Assembly: GCA_020205615.1 (NCBI GenBank)
Contig: CM035160.1
Span: 150,269,991 to 150,333,990 of the forward strand
DNA length: 64,000 nucleotides
Source of the DNA: Panax quinquefolius
Lineage: Eukaryota; Streptophyta; Magnoliopsida; Apiales; Araliaceae
Reading direction: 5' to 3'
The position numbers and the translations under genes were made by a program. Each line of letters opens with the position of its first letter. Position 1 is the first letter of the stretch. The notes below the pieces were generated by a model. It was not told the origin of the DNA. It searched no databases and worked only from the letters and a program-made list of their open reading frames with translations. Shown piece after piece: positions 49,401 to 60,120 of this stretch.

Positions 49401-52025
49401 TAGCGAAAACAGATATATCTTTTGTGGTGCCTATTTTGGATAGCCATCTTAAACTAAACCTAAGAAGACTTTAAAAAAATCTTCAGATAATTTTCTTTCT
49501 GGCAAGTTCAATATGAAATAACCATTCAGAGTAGTGTAGGTATTTGTAGAAGTAACTGATTAATTCCATAAAGAATCAGATTACAAAATGTTATAAAAAC
49601 AAGCCAAAGTTTTAAAGATTAATATGAAGAGGTAGAAGGATTTGATCAGAAACATTAAACAAAAAGATATGTAAGTAACGACATTCAGCAGATCATCAAG
49701 CTGCAAAAGTGCCTCATACTGGAAACTATGACACTCAAATACTAGTTTTGCAGTAAACTATATGAAGTTGCAAACCCAAAAATGAAGGCTTTGTTGTTTG
49801 GGTTTTTTATTTTTTGTGGGGAGGGGATTAGTTGTAATTGTCAAACATATCAGCTCAATGAAATGTCAAGTTAAGCTTGTAAGTAAAAATATTCCCATAA
49901 AAGATCAAGTAAAGAGGCAAAACAATGGAGAAAAGAAATAGAGAAACAAAACATATAATTGACATTAAATGCATAAAGCAGACCATTCTCATGAAAAGGT
50001 GGTTCATAGTGGAGAATATATTATTTAGATAAATCTATCCAAATAATAAGAAGATATCTATAAGGACTCAAAGAAGTCAGTAGCGTCAATACCAAAAAAA
50101 AAAGTGACATATTTTTAATAAAATTTCAATGAACAAGTCAAATATAAATCTGAGATGGGAAAAAGAAACAAATATAAAAAAGTAAACTTTATCACTCTAG
50201 CTTCAGTAAGACAGAAAATCAATGTACCACAATATCAGGATTGCTTTGCCAGATCTTTTGAGCTACCCATCACAAAAGGAAATATGTTGAACATATTAGA
50301 GATAAAATGAATTATCCTCAAGAAATGAACATGCAACCTACCAAGCGACTCAATAACTTGATCTGCACACTCTTTGGTGTACTTCTTGTCCTTCATTGGG
50401 CATCGGATAGCAAAGTCTGTGACATAGTCCCACCAAAGCCATGGCTTTCCGCTTTCATTGGCCACTTTGTAGAAGCAAGCCTGTCGTAAATTTTGAACGA
50501 CGACATCCTTCCCATCATATCCTTTACTGAAGTCCTGGTCTGGATCTGGAGCACAATACCTCCCATGGTTGATACACTGGGACTTGCACTGTTTGCTCAA
50601 AATAAAAGCCTCTGGGCAATACCAAGTAATGTAGTGTGGCGTGAACTGTGTGTACCCTTTCTGCTCAAGTATCTGGGCTACTCCTTTAAAGTTCTTGACA
50701 AACTCTATCTGGCTTTCACACTTGGCTCCACACTCATCATTGCTGTTCGTCCAGAACTCATACTCCACCCGCTCGTCAGGATGTGGAAGAGATTCCCTCC
50801 AATCAAGATTTATGTTAACCATGTCACCATTAGATAGAGCTTTCTTGATGTTATCCCCGAGTGATTTGCTAATGAGTGCTGAAGGAATGGTAATGTTTTG
50901 TAAGTAATCTGCTCGTGCATCCTCTTCCTCTGGGGTGTCCATGGTGATTAAAGGTTCAATCCTGTCATCTGCAACAAGAATAGCTGCTGCCCCAGCCATC
51001 TGTGCATTCCAGGCCTTTAAGGTGAAGTAACAATCTGCCAGATGAGCAACTTAAGATAAGAAGGTTCCTTGAGGGTACACAAAATAAATTTGCTCCATCA
51101 ATGTACATGCATATCAAGATCAATTTTATCTGCAATTCCTTTTTTACAGTGTCCTTTCAATCCTATGCTAAATAAAGAGATAAATATATCAAACAACTCA
51201 AACTTAAGATGTGTGCTATGCTTTTATACCAAACTTCTGGCAAGAATACTAAGCCATAAGTGAATAGTATACACAAAAGAACCGAGAACAATGGGGTAAG
51301 ATGGGTTGAAACACTGTACCGGAGGTATACATGAACATGAATATATAGATAGAGAGAGGAAGAAGGGTTTCTAACATCCAAAAAACTCAAAACGTTTTTA
51401 AAATTTCATAAGCAGCTGATCCTTGGATGATTAATTACTTGCCAACAATAAAAATTTTATTCATTGATTTTAGTAATAAAAAAATAATTTATAACTTGGA
51501 GGTTTTCATCAATAAAATTGGAATGCCTTGCTCAGAAACTTGCAAAATAATTCTTCTTTAACAGCAAAAACACCAGTTTTTAGAAGACACAAATTTGGAA
51601 GAGATCACATCAACCAGATAGACGATTACCAAATTTAGAAGTCACAAACAGACACTTATGGAAAACTAAAAACTGAACTACTAAAATAAAAATAAAAAAA
51701 GTGCATAACAATCAAAATAACATTATTTACCTCCCCGATCAGCAAGTAGAAAGATAGGTAGGCCTCCAGGCTTGGATTTGAAAGAGATATCTACATCACT
51801 GAAGCTCTTGCAAGCCTTTTGGTTGGCTTTGGGGTAAATCACAGCACCAACCAGAGTCCCTCCATACTGAGGAATCCCAAAATTCCCAATTGCACACTCG
51901 TACGTATCTTTCAACTTGTCTGGTGAAGTCACTTTTAAGCTGTTCTTCTCCACAACGAATCTGCCCAAACAAGATCCATGTAGAAGAAACCAAACACAGA
52001 CTAAAAACCCTAGCTTTTCGCTCAT
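43470..52025 (-). CDS. VSR: Vacuolar sorting receptor (VSR/BP-80 family)
   Basis: Twelve exons, 5' to 3': 51731-52025, 50342-51034, 49181-49269, 48992-49061, 48837-48920, 47590-47666, 47396-47477, 47148-47230, 46706-46772, 45914-46042, 44437-44543 and 43470-43568. They give 624 residues, the usual VSR length. A signal peptide (about 1-21) precedes a protease-associated domain that helps bind cargo vacuolar-sorting signals. A Cys-rich central region ([23 protein letters not shown]) and EGF-like repeats follow ([29 protein letters not shown]). One membrane helix lies near 563-583. The cytosolic tail carries YMPL at 606-609, a YxxPhi signal read by AP adaptors. VSRs carry soluble proteins from the Golgi/TGN towards the prevacuolar compartment. 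The subgroup is not assigned. Confidence 0.95.
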
Positions 52026-52401
52026 CCTGTGTTATCACTTCCCTTCAATCAATTTGATCGAAAGGACCCAGATCAGAAAATCAAATTCAAAGCCTTATTC
52101 TTCGAGAACCCAATAAATTACAAACTTATATTGGCATAAAATACGACCCAAATCTCGTACCAATATGATGGCAACCCCGATCATACAAAAAGATGAAATT
52201 TTTTTCTACGCAATTCGAGGAGTTGTCAGCTGAAACGGGGCAGAGTGAAGAAGACAAAAAAAAAATGAAAAAAGAAAAGAAAAAGGACGAGTCTTTAAGT
52301 GAGAAAAAGTGAAAACTGAATCGTAAAGGAGTGGGTGTGAAGTACGTGTAACTGGGAAGAGTCAGGTGAAAATGTTCAATCTGTGAAATTAATAATATAC
52401 G

Positions 52402-52431
52402 CCTCCTCCTCCTCCTCCTCCTCCTCCTCCT
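52402..52431. repeat. CCT trinucleotide microsatellite upstream of VSR
   Basis: About ten CCT units (read as AGG on the gene strand) lie about 380 bases upstream of the VSR start codon, probably in its 5' leader or promoter. It is likely to be length-polymorphic. Confidence 0.85.
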
Positions 52432-52536
52432 ATATCATGGATCAGTTTTTTCGATTTGATTTTGGATGAGTTAGTATTATTATTTGTGAAGTAAAGAGAG
52501 AAGTTGTTAATAAATATATATATATATATATATATA

Positions 52537-53479
52537 GGGCAAAGGTGCAAAAAAACTCTGATGTTTATACGGATGTCCCACTTTCACCTTAAACTAATTT
52601 TTTTTAAAAATCTTGACTTTAATATATTTTTGATTTTTACGCCGTCATTTCTCGCCATTAATGAAATTTTTTAAAAAATTCGGAACTTTTAAAAAGCAGT
52701 TTTTAAAAAAAAAAAAATTTTTAAAACAGCTTTTTAAAAAAAAACAGAATTTTTAAAACAGATTTTTAAAAAAAATAGACTTTTTAAAAGCAGATATTTT
52801 TAAAAAACAAATTTTTTAAAACAGCTTCTTTTTAAAAAACAATTTTTAAAACAATTTTTTAAAAAATAGAATTTTTAAAAAACGAAACTTTTTAAAAGCA
52901 ATTTTTTAAAAAAATAGATTTTTTAAAAACAGCTTTTTAAAAAAAAAAACAGAATTTTTAAAAACAGAATTTAAAAAAAACAGAACTTTTTAAAAGCAGT
53001 TTTTTAAAAAAAATAGAATTTTTAAAAACAGCTTTTTTAAAAAAACAGAATTTTAAAAAACAGAATTTTTAAAAACAAATTTTTTAAAAACAAAATTTTT
53101 AAAAAACAGAACTTTTTAAAGCAGTTTTTTAAAAAAAAAAGAAATTTTTAAAACAGATTTTTTTTTTAAAAATAGACTTTTTAAAAGCAGATTTTTAAAA
53201 AAAAACAGAATTTTTAAAAACAGCTTCTTTTTAAAAAAAATAATTTTTAAAATTTTTTTAAAAAAATAGAATTTTAAAAAAACGAAACTTTTTAAAAGCA
53301 ATTTTTTAAAAAAATAGATTTTTTTAAAAACAGCTTTTTTTAAAAAAACAGAATTTTTAAAAACAGAATTTAAAAAAAAACAGAACTTTTTAAAAAAGTT
53401 CTTTTAAAAAAAACAGAATTTTTAAAAATAGATTTTCTTTTAAAAAAGAATTTTTTAAAAAATAGAATTTTTTTTAAAA
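52537..53479. mobile_element. Truncated fold-back element with T/A/CAG array
   Basis: The left end 'gggcaaaggtgcaaaaaaac' and following text (ctctgatgtttatacggatg) match the terminal repeat of the fold-back element at 16329-18520. From about 52660 to 53475 the interior is an irregular array of units like tttttaaaaacagaa. No right terminal repeat was found. At 53480 the sequence switches abruptly to the P4-ATPase 3' duplicate, so the element is truncated there. Confidence 0.65.
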
Positions 53480-53592
53480 CACACAATAAATAGCTGATAG
53501 GACTGAACTCACCATTCTCATTAACACCTGAATGCCAAGACATTTGATAAAAACTTTATACTGGTGATAGAAGACAACCCTTGGGACACATG

Positions 53593-54274
53593 TTAACTGG
53601 AACCCTTACTCGGCTTCGAAAAAACATGACACCGTCGTTTTCTCAGTATCTCAGCTTCTCTATCTATTTGGATATCAGAGGGCCAAAAAGTTTGACGTAT
53701 AGCTTTAAAGATAAAGCAAGGGAGGAAAGCAAAGATTGTTATAAGTTAAATAGAGAGCCAATATGTAGGCAATTTAGCCAGATGGTAGATCGTCCTGTCA
53801 CCTAAAACCTTAAAATGTATTTAAAAATATTGAAATACTAACCCGTAATTTGGGAAATCGGGTATACAATCCAATGCTACCAAGCAGGCATATGTAATAA
53901 CAATTGATCCCCATCTCTGAATGTCCATTGCCAGATGCATATTCACTAAAATAACAACTGCAATAGTCCACAGGCTACCGATGCTCCATATGTCAATTGT
54001 GCTCACTTTGTAAGTGAATAGGGGTACATAGAACAGAACTAGGCTCTGCCATAGTGTGTCAATCATCGTGATCCAGAAGAGGGGCATATTGCAACTCTCA
54101 TGCCTATGGCCTGCACCATAAAGCTTTGGAAACTGGAGCAGTGCCTTGTGACTTAAGTCCTTGTCCAGAATACCAACAACAATAGTAGGTACAGAAATAT
54201 ATATGAGAGAATAAAATACACTACTCCAATCTGTTAGAGCAGAAGTTGTGGAAAAGGCCGTGCACAATACATAC
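53593..54274 (-). pseudogene. P4-ATPase (ALA1-like) 3' fragment, disabled
   Basis: Two exon-like blocks (53843-54274 and 53593-53794) match the last two coding exons of the copy at 62942-63691. They encode the C-terminal membrane region of aminophospholipid-flippase ATPases (STTSALTDWSSVFYSLIY, GILDKDLSHKALLQFPKLYG, HQTFWPSDIQIARE-like). Defects: an in-frame TAA at 53746-53748 (tta to taa), a 27-base deletion removing nine residues, and an intron shrunk to 48 bases against 89 in the intact copy. The homologous segment starts sharply at 53480. The upstream ATPase exons were not seen before 55000, so it is a 3' fragment only. Confidence 0.85.
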
Positions 54275-54699
54275 CTGGAAAAAACCAAACATGTTATACC
54301 AGACATACGATTGAAGTGTAGCATTAAAAGAAATTCAGTGAATACTTGAAGCATATCAGCAAGAATCAATGATCAGATTTTAGGGATACAAGAATAAAAT
54401 CAGTAAATTAAAGGAACAAAATCTGACTTAGATTTTCTTCAAAGTCACAAAAAGGACTAACTATATTCCAAAGGTGAAGAGTAGTTAGTCTGAAAGAACA
54501 TAGCATAACATGTAACTTCTGTCTTTGAAGACACCTTGTCAGCATAGAAGAATTTGAACTAAAAACAAAAAACTGAAGTACACTCGCTGGTTCATCCACT
54601 TTCAGTGTGAATAACATAGAATCAGATGCCTCCATTTTCACTTCTGTGAAAGGTTCTTTCACTATTACCACTTAACAATGTACAACACTGCAAGTTATC

Positions 54700-55470
54700 T
54701 AGTATATATACATTTTAAAACCACACACCTTGACACCTGATATTTCACTAATCCACTCCAAATCAAGTGACCTACACAAATTCCACAGTTAATTCACGGT
54801 TTACTTGCATATTAGTTCAACTGTTTTAACTCACAAATTACAATTGCTCAAACTGCAACAAAAAATATAAAACTTAATGTGAACTTTAGTTCAACCGTAT
54901 TGCTAGTAAAGCAAAAACTGTACTAGCTCAACTTCCATGTATATCAGCATTGTTAATGCCAAGATTCGTCAACGCGACTCAATCACCAAAAGCACGTCAA
55001 ATCCTACACGCAAAGCTTGACTGCTAGGGCCGCCGGGGGAGAGTTCCAATATGAGGGTATGAGAATAAGTACATGTTGAATAAGGTTTAACAATGAAGGA
55101 TTTATGCAATAGTGCTGTAAATAAAATTGTGTACCTGATAGTTAGGGTGCAACCTTGTATTTATAGTATTCACACCTTCTTCCCCGTATTGAAGTAGGAT
55201 TCCTCATTAGGTATGATTATTTAATGGAATTGAACTGAATTTCCTTAAGGAAATGAAAGCGCTGACACTTTCCTTAGGAGTTATAATTTGAATACAATTA
55301 GGAATCTTGGATTCTTTAAAATACTCAACTGTCAAGTCAAATTCCTACGCAGGGTAAATACCTTCACGTGAACTTTAGCCTGCCATATAATTTGGGCCCT
55401 AATAATCACGCCCCAACATTGCCCCCCACTCTTGTTTATAAAGAATTTAAAATAAGATAGTATATCAATT
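54700..55470. other. Intergenic, possible LTR fragment
   Basis: No gene is seen. Phrases such as ctagggccgccgggggagag near 55025 and ccccaacattgccccccact near 55411 resemble plant LTR sequence, but no element boundaries could be set. Confidence 0.3.
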
Positions 55471-55484
55471 AGTCATGAAAAACG

Positions 55485-55680
55485 TTAACCGAGGGATGTT
55501 AATCGCTCGGGAGGATGTTTGTCCGTTCAGGAGGACGTTGGTCCGTCCCGAAAGATGTTTGTCCGTTCGGGAGTCGTTGATCTGTCCAGAAGGATGTAAT
55601 CCGTTCGGGAGGACGTTGATCCGTCTCAAAGAATGTTATCCGTTCGGGAGGACGTTGGTCCGTCCCGAAGAATGTAGGGA
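55485..55680 (+). repeat. Tandem repeat of about 38-40 bp units
   Basis: About five imperfect units each contain ccgttcgggaggacgttg and then tccgtcccgaagaatgt-type sequence. They stay in frame over 55475-55690, giving repeated PFGRTLVRPEE-like peptides, but this is probably incidental. The tract is GC-richer than its surroundings. Confidence 0.75.
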
Positions 55681-55786
55681 CCAGAATTAGTCATGTGCTA
55701 ATTAGTTAGGAAGCTTCATGTGCTAATTAGTTAGGAAGCTTCCTAATTAATTAGCATTAATTAGCACATGACTATTTTTGGTCCTA
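55678..55786. repeat. Inverted repeat able to form a hairpin
   Basis: The phrase ggaccagaattagtcatgtg, continuing ctaatta, is mirrored at the right by taattagcacatgac then tatttttggtcc. An internal direct repeat (catgtgctaattagttagga) is present too. The structure is immediately adjacent to the tandem array at 55485-55680. Confidence 0.7.
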
Positions 55787-55994
55787 CACGTGTCACAATC
55801 TCCATCAGTTGATCACAACATCACAACATCTTTCGGATGCTTATGTGTGGCTCGATTTTGGTCCTGAATTACTTTGACTGTGCAATCTTCAAAACAATGG
55901 AAAATTTACTTGGAGAGGGAACAAATCTTAAGGTCGACTCCTTTAGGGATGAACCCCTAGGCCTTCCACACTTGGTCTCATTTTGGTGTTAATT

Positions 55995-56517
55995 TAACTT
56001 GTGTGCTAAAAGTAGAAAAGTAAATATTATTGTGACCAAAAAATAAATTTTAAAGTTAAATAATAGTCAAAATGCTATAAATTGAATTATTAAATATTAT
56101 TTTAGTAATGTTTATATAAGTAAAAAGAAGAAATGAAAATTCAAATTCACTTTTGAATTATAAAACAAAAGAGAATAATTTAAATTGACAAGTAAAAATT
56201 TATGTTTCTACTTGTTGAAAGTGTGAGAAAAATAAAACGACATTCTATAGAAGATGTGAACCTCTAAAAAGAGTTTAAAGGCTCATCAAGCGATAGAGTT
56301 ACGCTAAAAAACCTCTTCATTTGAAATAGTAGAAGACTTAAAAAGTTTTGTTTTTATTCTTTTGGATCTACACAAACTTTTTTTAAATCTGTTGTTGTAT
56401 TGTATCGTTTCGTACGATATGTATCGTAACTGAATCATATAATACGGTGTCACGATACGTATCAAATTGTCTTTGTATCTTGTCATACTTCGCTTATTGT
56501 AAATTTTTGATAACTAT
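55995..56517. mobile_element. hAT-like repeat, copy 2 (left-truncated)
   Basis: It is homologous to 33257-34008, sharing phrases such as aaacaaaagagaata, ctcatcaa and tgtatcgtttcgtacgatat-like motifs. It ends with gataactat at the right. The left terminus with atagtt is absent. Confidence 0.6.
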
Positions 56518-56963
56518 GGGTAGACCACAATTTGCTTTTTACAAGTACAGCAGAACCCACAAATCTCAAGTTCTACAAGGCAGCAACTGGTTCATATACA
56601 ATAGGCCTAAGGAATAAGATAACAGTGAGAGATCAAAACACATGTTTTGGATGGAACGAAAGAGAATCTTATCATTAAAAATGGGGATAACTTTCCCCTA
56701 TGTACAACTCCTATATGGGGCAAAAGCTAAAGCCCCAAAACTCCATTAGGTTCGTATTAGTACACGGTTCTAAATTAAGAATGTTTTACAGATATACCTG
56801 CTCAGTGAAGAGAACTAGGCAGAATCTTTTCTTTCTTTATCCTTTCTTTGTCTCTTGGGATACCAATCGATATACATTTCAATATGCGGTAAACATAGTT
56901 TTGATCTGAATTTCTTTCCGCAATTTTCAAGTAATAGTAGTTGACTTCTACGTGGATCAAAGA

Positions 56964-58814
56964 TCAATTTGAATGCAAGCAATGTTGCGATGAAGGTTCC
57001 ATAATCCAACCAAAATCTCCACATGTAATAAGAACTGTTGAAAGTACGTAATCATCCACCTCAATACCTTCTGCTTGCATTTGGTACATGAGCTTCAAAG
57101 CCTCTCGACAATTCCCATTCTTTGCATAACACACAATCATAGCCTTCCAAGACACCAAATTCCTTTCTGGCATGGTATCAAAAATCTGGGTTGCGTCCGA
57201 GATATATCCGCATTTGGCATACATATTAATTAAAGAGCTACCCACAAAAACATCAGATAAAGCAGGGGACTTGTTAATAGAAGCGTGAATCAATCTCCCT
57301 TGCCAAATATTTTCTAATCTAGCACATGCTTTCAAAGCTGAAGAATAGGTAAAATTGTTTGGCTCCACACCTTTGCCCAACATTTCTTTTAAGAATTCAA
57401 GGGCCTCAAGCTCATGGCCTAGACAATTGCACCCAGAAATCAGTGCAGTCCACGAAACGACATCTTTAAAAGGCATTCCTTCAAGGACTCTATAAGCAGT
57501 AGAGTACTCTCCACATTTACAGTATAGCCAGACTAGAGTGCTTCCTAAGTAGATGTTGGTATTGATGAAATTCTTGATTATTTGTGCATGCATTTCCTTT
57601 CCAGTTGATAAATCCTTCATAAGACCACATGCCTTGAGGATGCTAACCATGGTCAACTTGTTACCAGATATTTTTCGTTTTCTCATCACGTTAAAGAGAT
57701 TGATGGCTTCTTCACCAAATCCATTTCGAGCATACCCCGCAATAATGGAAGTCCATGTAACCGTGTTCCTCCTCCTCATTCCATCAAACACCATCCTAGA
57801 ATCTACAACTTCCCCGCATTTCGCATACATATCGACCAGCGAAGTACCTAAGAAAACATCATTTGTACAGATCTTTTTAACAACAGCACCATGCAATTGT
57901 CTCCCAAATTTCAATGCCTTCTCATCACCGCAAGCCTTAAGAACACTACATAGCGTATACTCATTTGGAGTAAATCCTTCAAATATCATTTCTAAAAACA
58001 CCATAAAAGCTTCCTCACCCCACCCATGTTGTGAGCAAGCAGAGATCATTGTTGTCCAACTAATTACATCATGTTCTCTCATCCTTTCAAATGCAAGAAA
58101 TGCACTTACCAAGTCACCACATTGTGCATAGAAATACACAGAAGCACTGTCTACAATCAAGTTACTACAATTCCCTTTTATAATACACGCATGAATTTGC
58201 TTCCCAAGCTCAAAATCCAATCTACTACTACACAAATTCAACACACACACATACGTCTTAGAATTCGCCCTAACCCCATCCTCAAAAAAATCAATGAGCA
58301 ACCTGAATGCTTCATTGTCTAACCCAAATCTCAAATACCCATTAAGAATAGCAGTCCAAGAAACAACGTTTCGTTCATACATTTTATCAAACACCTTACG
58401 TGCCTCTATTAATTCCCCAAATCTCACATACGCACAAATCAAATTATTATATAAAAAAGTTACCGAAATTTCAAAACACCTTGTAATAGCCGCATGTATC
58501 ATTCTAACTTCTTTAACAGTACCACAAGTCTGAAGCTGCAACGCAAGCAAATTGAAGTCCAAATGATTGATCAAAGAACTACTAGAACAAGAGGCATCCG
58601 TATCATCTGGGTTTCCGTTCAATGTGGGGAAATAGTGAGAGTTATTTGAATGGCTTGGAAATTCTGATAAGAAATAAGTAGCTTTTCGGGGATTAGTAGA
58701 ACTGCTGTCGTTTATTTTTCGGAAGTGTTTTTGTGGTTTTGAGGTTTTGGGTGTCTGAATATCATATGCTTGAAAGAGAGAGACTTGTGATGAGATGAAT
58801 GTTGGTGAGAACAT
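56964..58814 (-). CDS. PLS-type pentatricopeptide repeat protein (PDM1/SEL1-like)
   Basis: An intronless frame of 616 residues. The N-terminal 90 or so residues are Ser- and Thr-rich, as in an organelle transit peptide. About a dozen P, L and S PPR motifs follow from near residue 100, with typical phrases (NNLICAYVRFGELIEARKVF, DVISWTTMISACSQHGWGEE, VFVGSSLINMYAKCGYISDA). It ends soon after the last repeat (STVLITCGDFGW) with no E or DYW deaminase domain. PPR proteins bind organelle RNA in a sequence-specific way. Length, order and lack of a DYW tail resemble Arabidopsis AT4G18520 (PDM1/SEL1), a chloroplast factor for accD editing and rpoA processing. That orthology is inferred from memory of the family. 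Confidence 0.9.
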   Translation of the reverse strand: MFSPTFISSQVSLFQAYDIQTPKTSKPQKHFRKINDSSSTNPRKATYFLSEFPSHSNNSHYFPTLNGNPDDTDASCSSSSLINHLDFNLLALQLQTCGTVKEVRMIHAAITRCFEISVTFLYNNLICAYVRFGELIEARKVFDKMYERNVVSWTAILNGYLRFGLDNEAFRLLIDFFEDGVRANSKTYVCVLNLCSSRLDFELGKQIHACIIKGNCSNLIVDSASVYFYAQCGDLVSAFLAFERMREHDVISWTTMISACSQHGWGEEAFMVFLEMIFEGFTPNEYTLCSVLKACGDEKALKFGRQLHGAVVKKICTNDVFLGTSLVDMYAKCGEVVDSRMVFDGMRRRNTVTWTSIIAGYARNGFGEEAINLFNVMRKRKISGNKLTMVSILKACGLMKDLSTGKEMHAQIIKNFINTNIYLGSTLVWLYCKCGEYSTAYRVLEGMPFKDVVSWTALISGCNCLGHELEALEFLKEMLGKGVEPNNFTYSSALKACARLENIWQGRLIHASINKSPALSDVFVGSSLINMYAKCGYISDATQIFDTMPERNLVSWKAMIVCYAKNGNCREALKLMYQMQAEGIEVDDYVLSTVLITCGDFGWIMEPSSQHCLHSN

Positions 58815-58929
58815 TGCTTGATGTATCAGCTTTTAGGTTCAGATTTCCCGCCGGAACTTAGTTTGATTAAGCTATCGAACAGTTGTTCTGCTGCGCCGAA
58901 AGGCACGAACCTAAAGCGCCAGCAGATTT

Positions 58930-60120
58930 TTCGAAAATAATAATTATTTTTAATATTATAAAATAAAATATTCTTTTAAAAAGTTACAAAAATAATTATT
59001 ATTTTAAAAATAGTTATTTTAATATTTTAAAATAAAATATTATCTAAAATAATAATTGGATTTAATATTTTAAAATAAAATATTAAATTTTTCTAAAAAA
59101 TTCAAATAATAATTGGATTTAATATTTTAAAATAAAATATTTTTTAAAATAATTTGAAAATAATAATTATTTTAATATTTTAAATTAAATATTTTTAAAA
59201 ATAATTATTATTTTAAAGAAATAATATTAGAAACTTTATATTTTCAAAAATGAGTAAAATTTCATAAAATATAGATTCAAAAAAGTAAGTAAAGTTAAAT
59301 TTTTTAAATCTTAATTATTTTTATGAAAATTTACACATCTTTAAAAATAAAATAAATTGTTTTATGAAAATAAAGTTTTATATTTTTGAATATATATTTT
59401 ATAAAAGTTAAAACTTTTTTAAATAATTTTTTTTAATTTTTTCCCCAAAACTAATAATTATTTTTACAACTTTTTAATTTATTTTTTAAAAATTTAATCA
59501 GTTATATATATATATATATATTACTATTTTTGTATTTTAATTACTGTTTTTAATTAATATATGAATTTTTAAAACAAAAACTAAAAATAGAAATTAAAAT
59601 ACAAAAAACAGTAAAAGATCAATAAAGAAACTAATTAATTTTTTAAGAAAAAAAATAAATTTTAAAATTTTAAAATAATTAATATTTTTAGGAAAAGAAT
59701 TTATAAAAAAAATCATTTTTTATGAAACTTTACTCATTTTTGAAAATTTTAAAAGTTTCTAATATTTTTCCTTAAAATAATTATTATTTTGAAACTTTTA
59801 AAAAGAATATTTTATTTTATAATATTAAAATAATTATTATTTTCATTTTTTTTGAAAATATTTTATTCTAAAATATTAAATTCAATTATTATTTGATTTT
59901 TTAAAAAATAATATTTTCTTTTAAAATATTAAAAATAGTAATTATTTAAATAATATTTTATTTTAAAATATTTAATATAATTATTATTTTTAAAATAATA
60001 TATTATTTTAAATATTAAAAATAACTATTTTAAAATAATTATTTTATTTTCAAATATTAAAAATAATTATTATTTTAAAATCAGTTTAATAATAATAATA
60101 ATTTATTTAAAATATTTTTA
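58930..60120. repeat. AT-rich imperfect inverted repeat, about 1.2 kb
   Basis: The tract is built of units such as aataattattttaatatttt. The left half is mirrored in the right: gaaaataataattattttta (58933) by the complement of sequence near 59800-59850, and aaaaatgagtaaaatttca (59247) by gaaactttactcatttttga (59722). The centre is near 59500, beside a TA run. No coding sequence or defined termini were found. A fold-back transposon or AT-satellite expansion are both possible. Confidence 0.65.

Noticed and set aside
53116..53301. Lys/Phe/Leu-rich 61-codon frame
   Set aside because: It is translation of the T/A homopolymer array.
52537..54680. Pack-MULE capture of the P4-ATPase fragment
   Set aside because: Only one terminal repeat is present. 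No inverted partner or target duplication was found beyond the fragment.
57553..58533. Plus-strand frames over the PPR gene
   Set aside because: They are antisense shadows of the repeated PPR codons.
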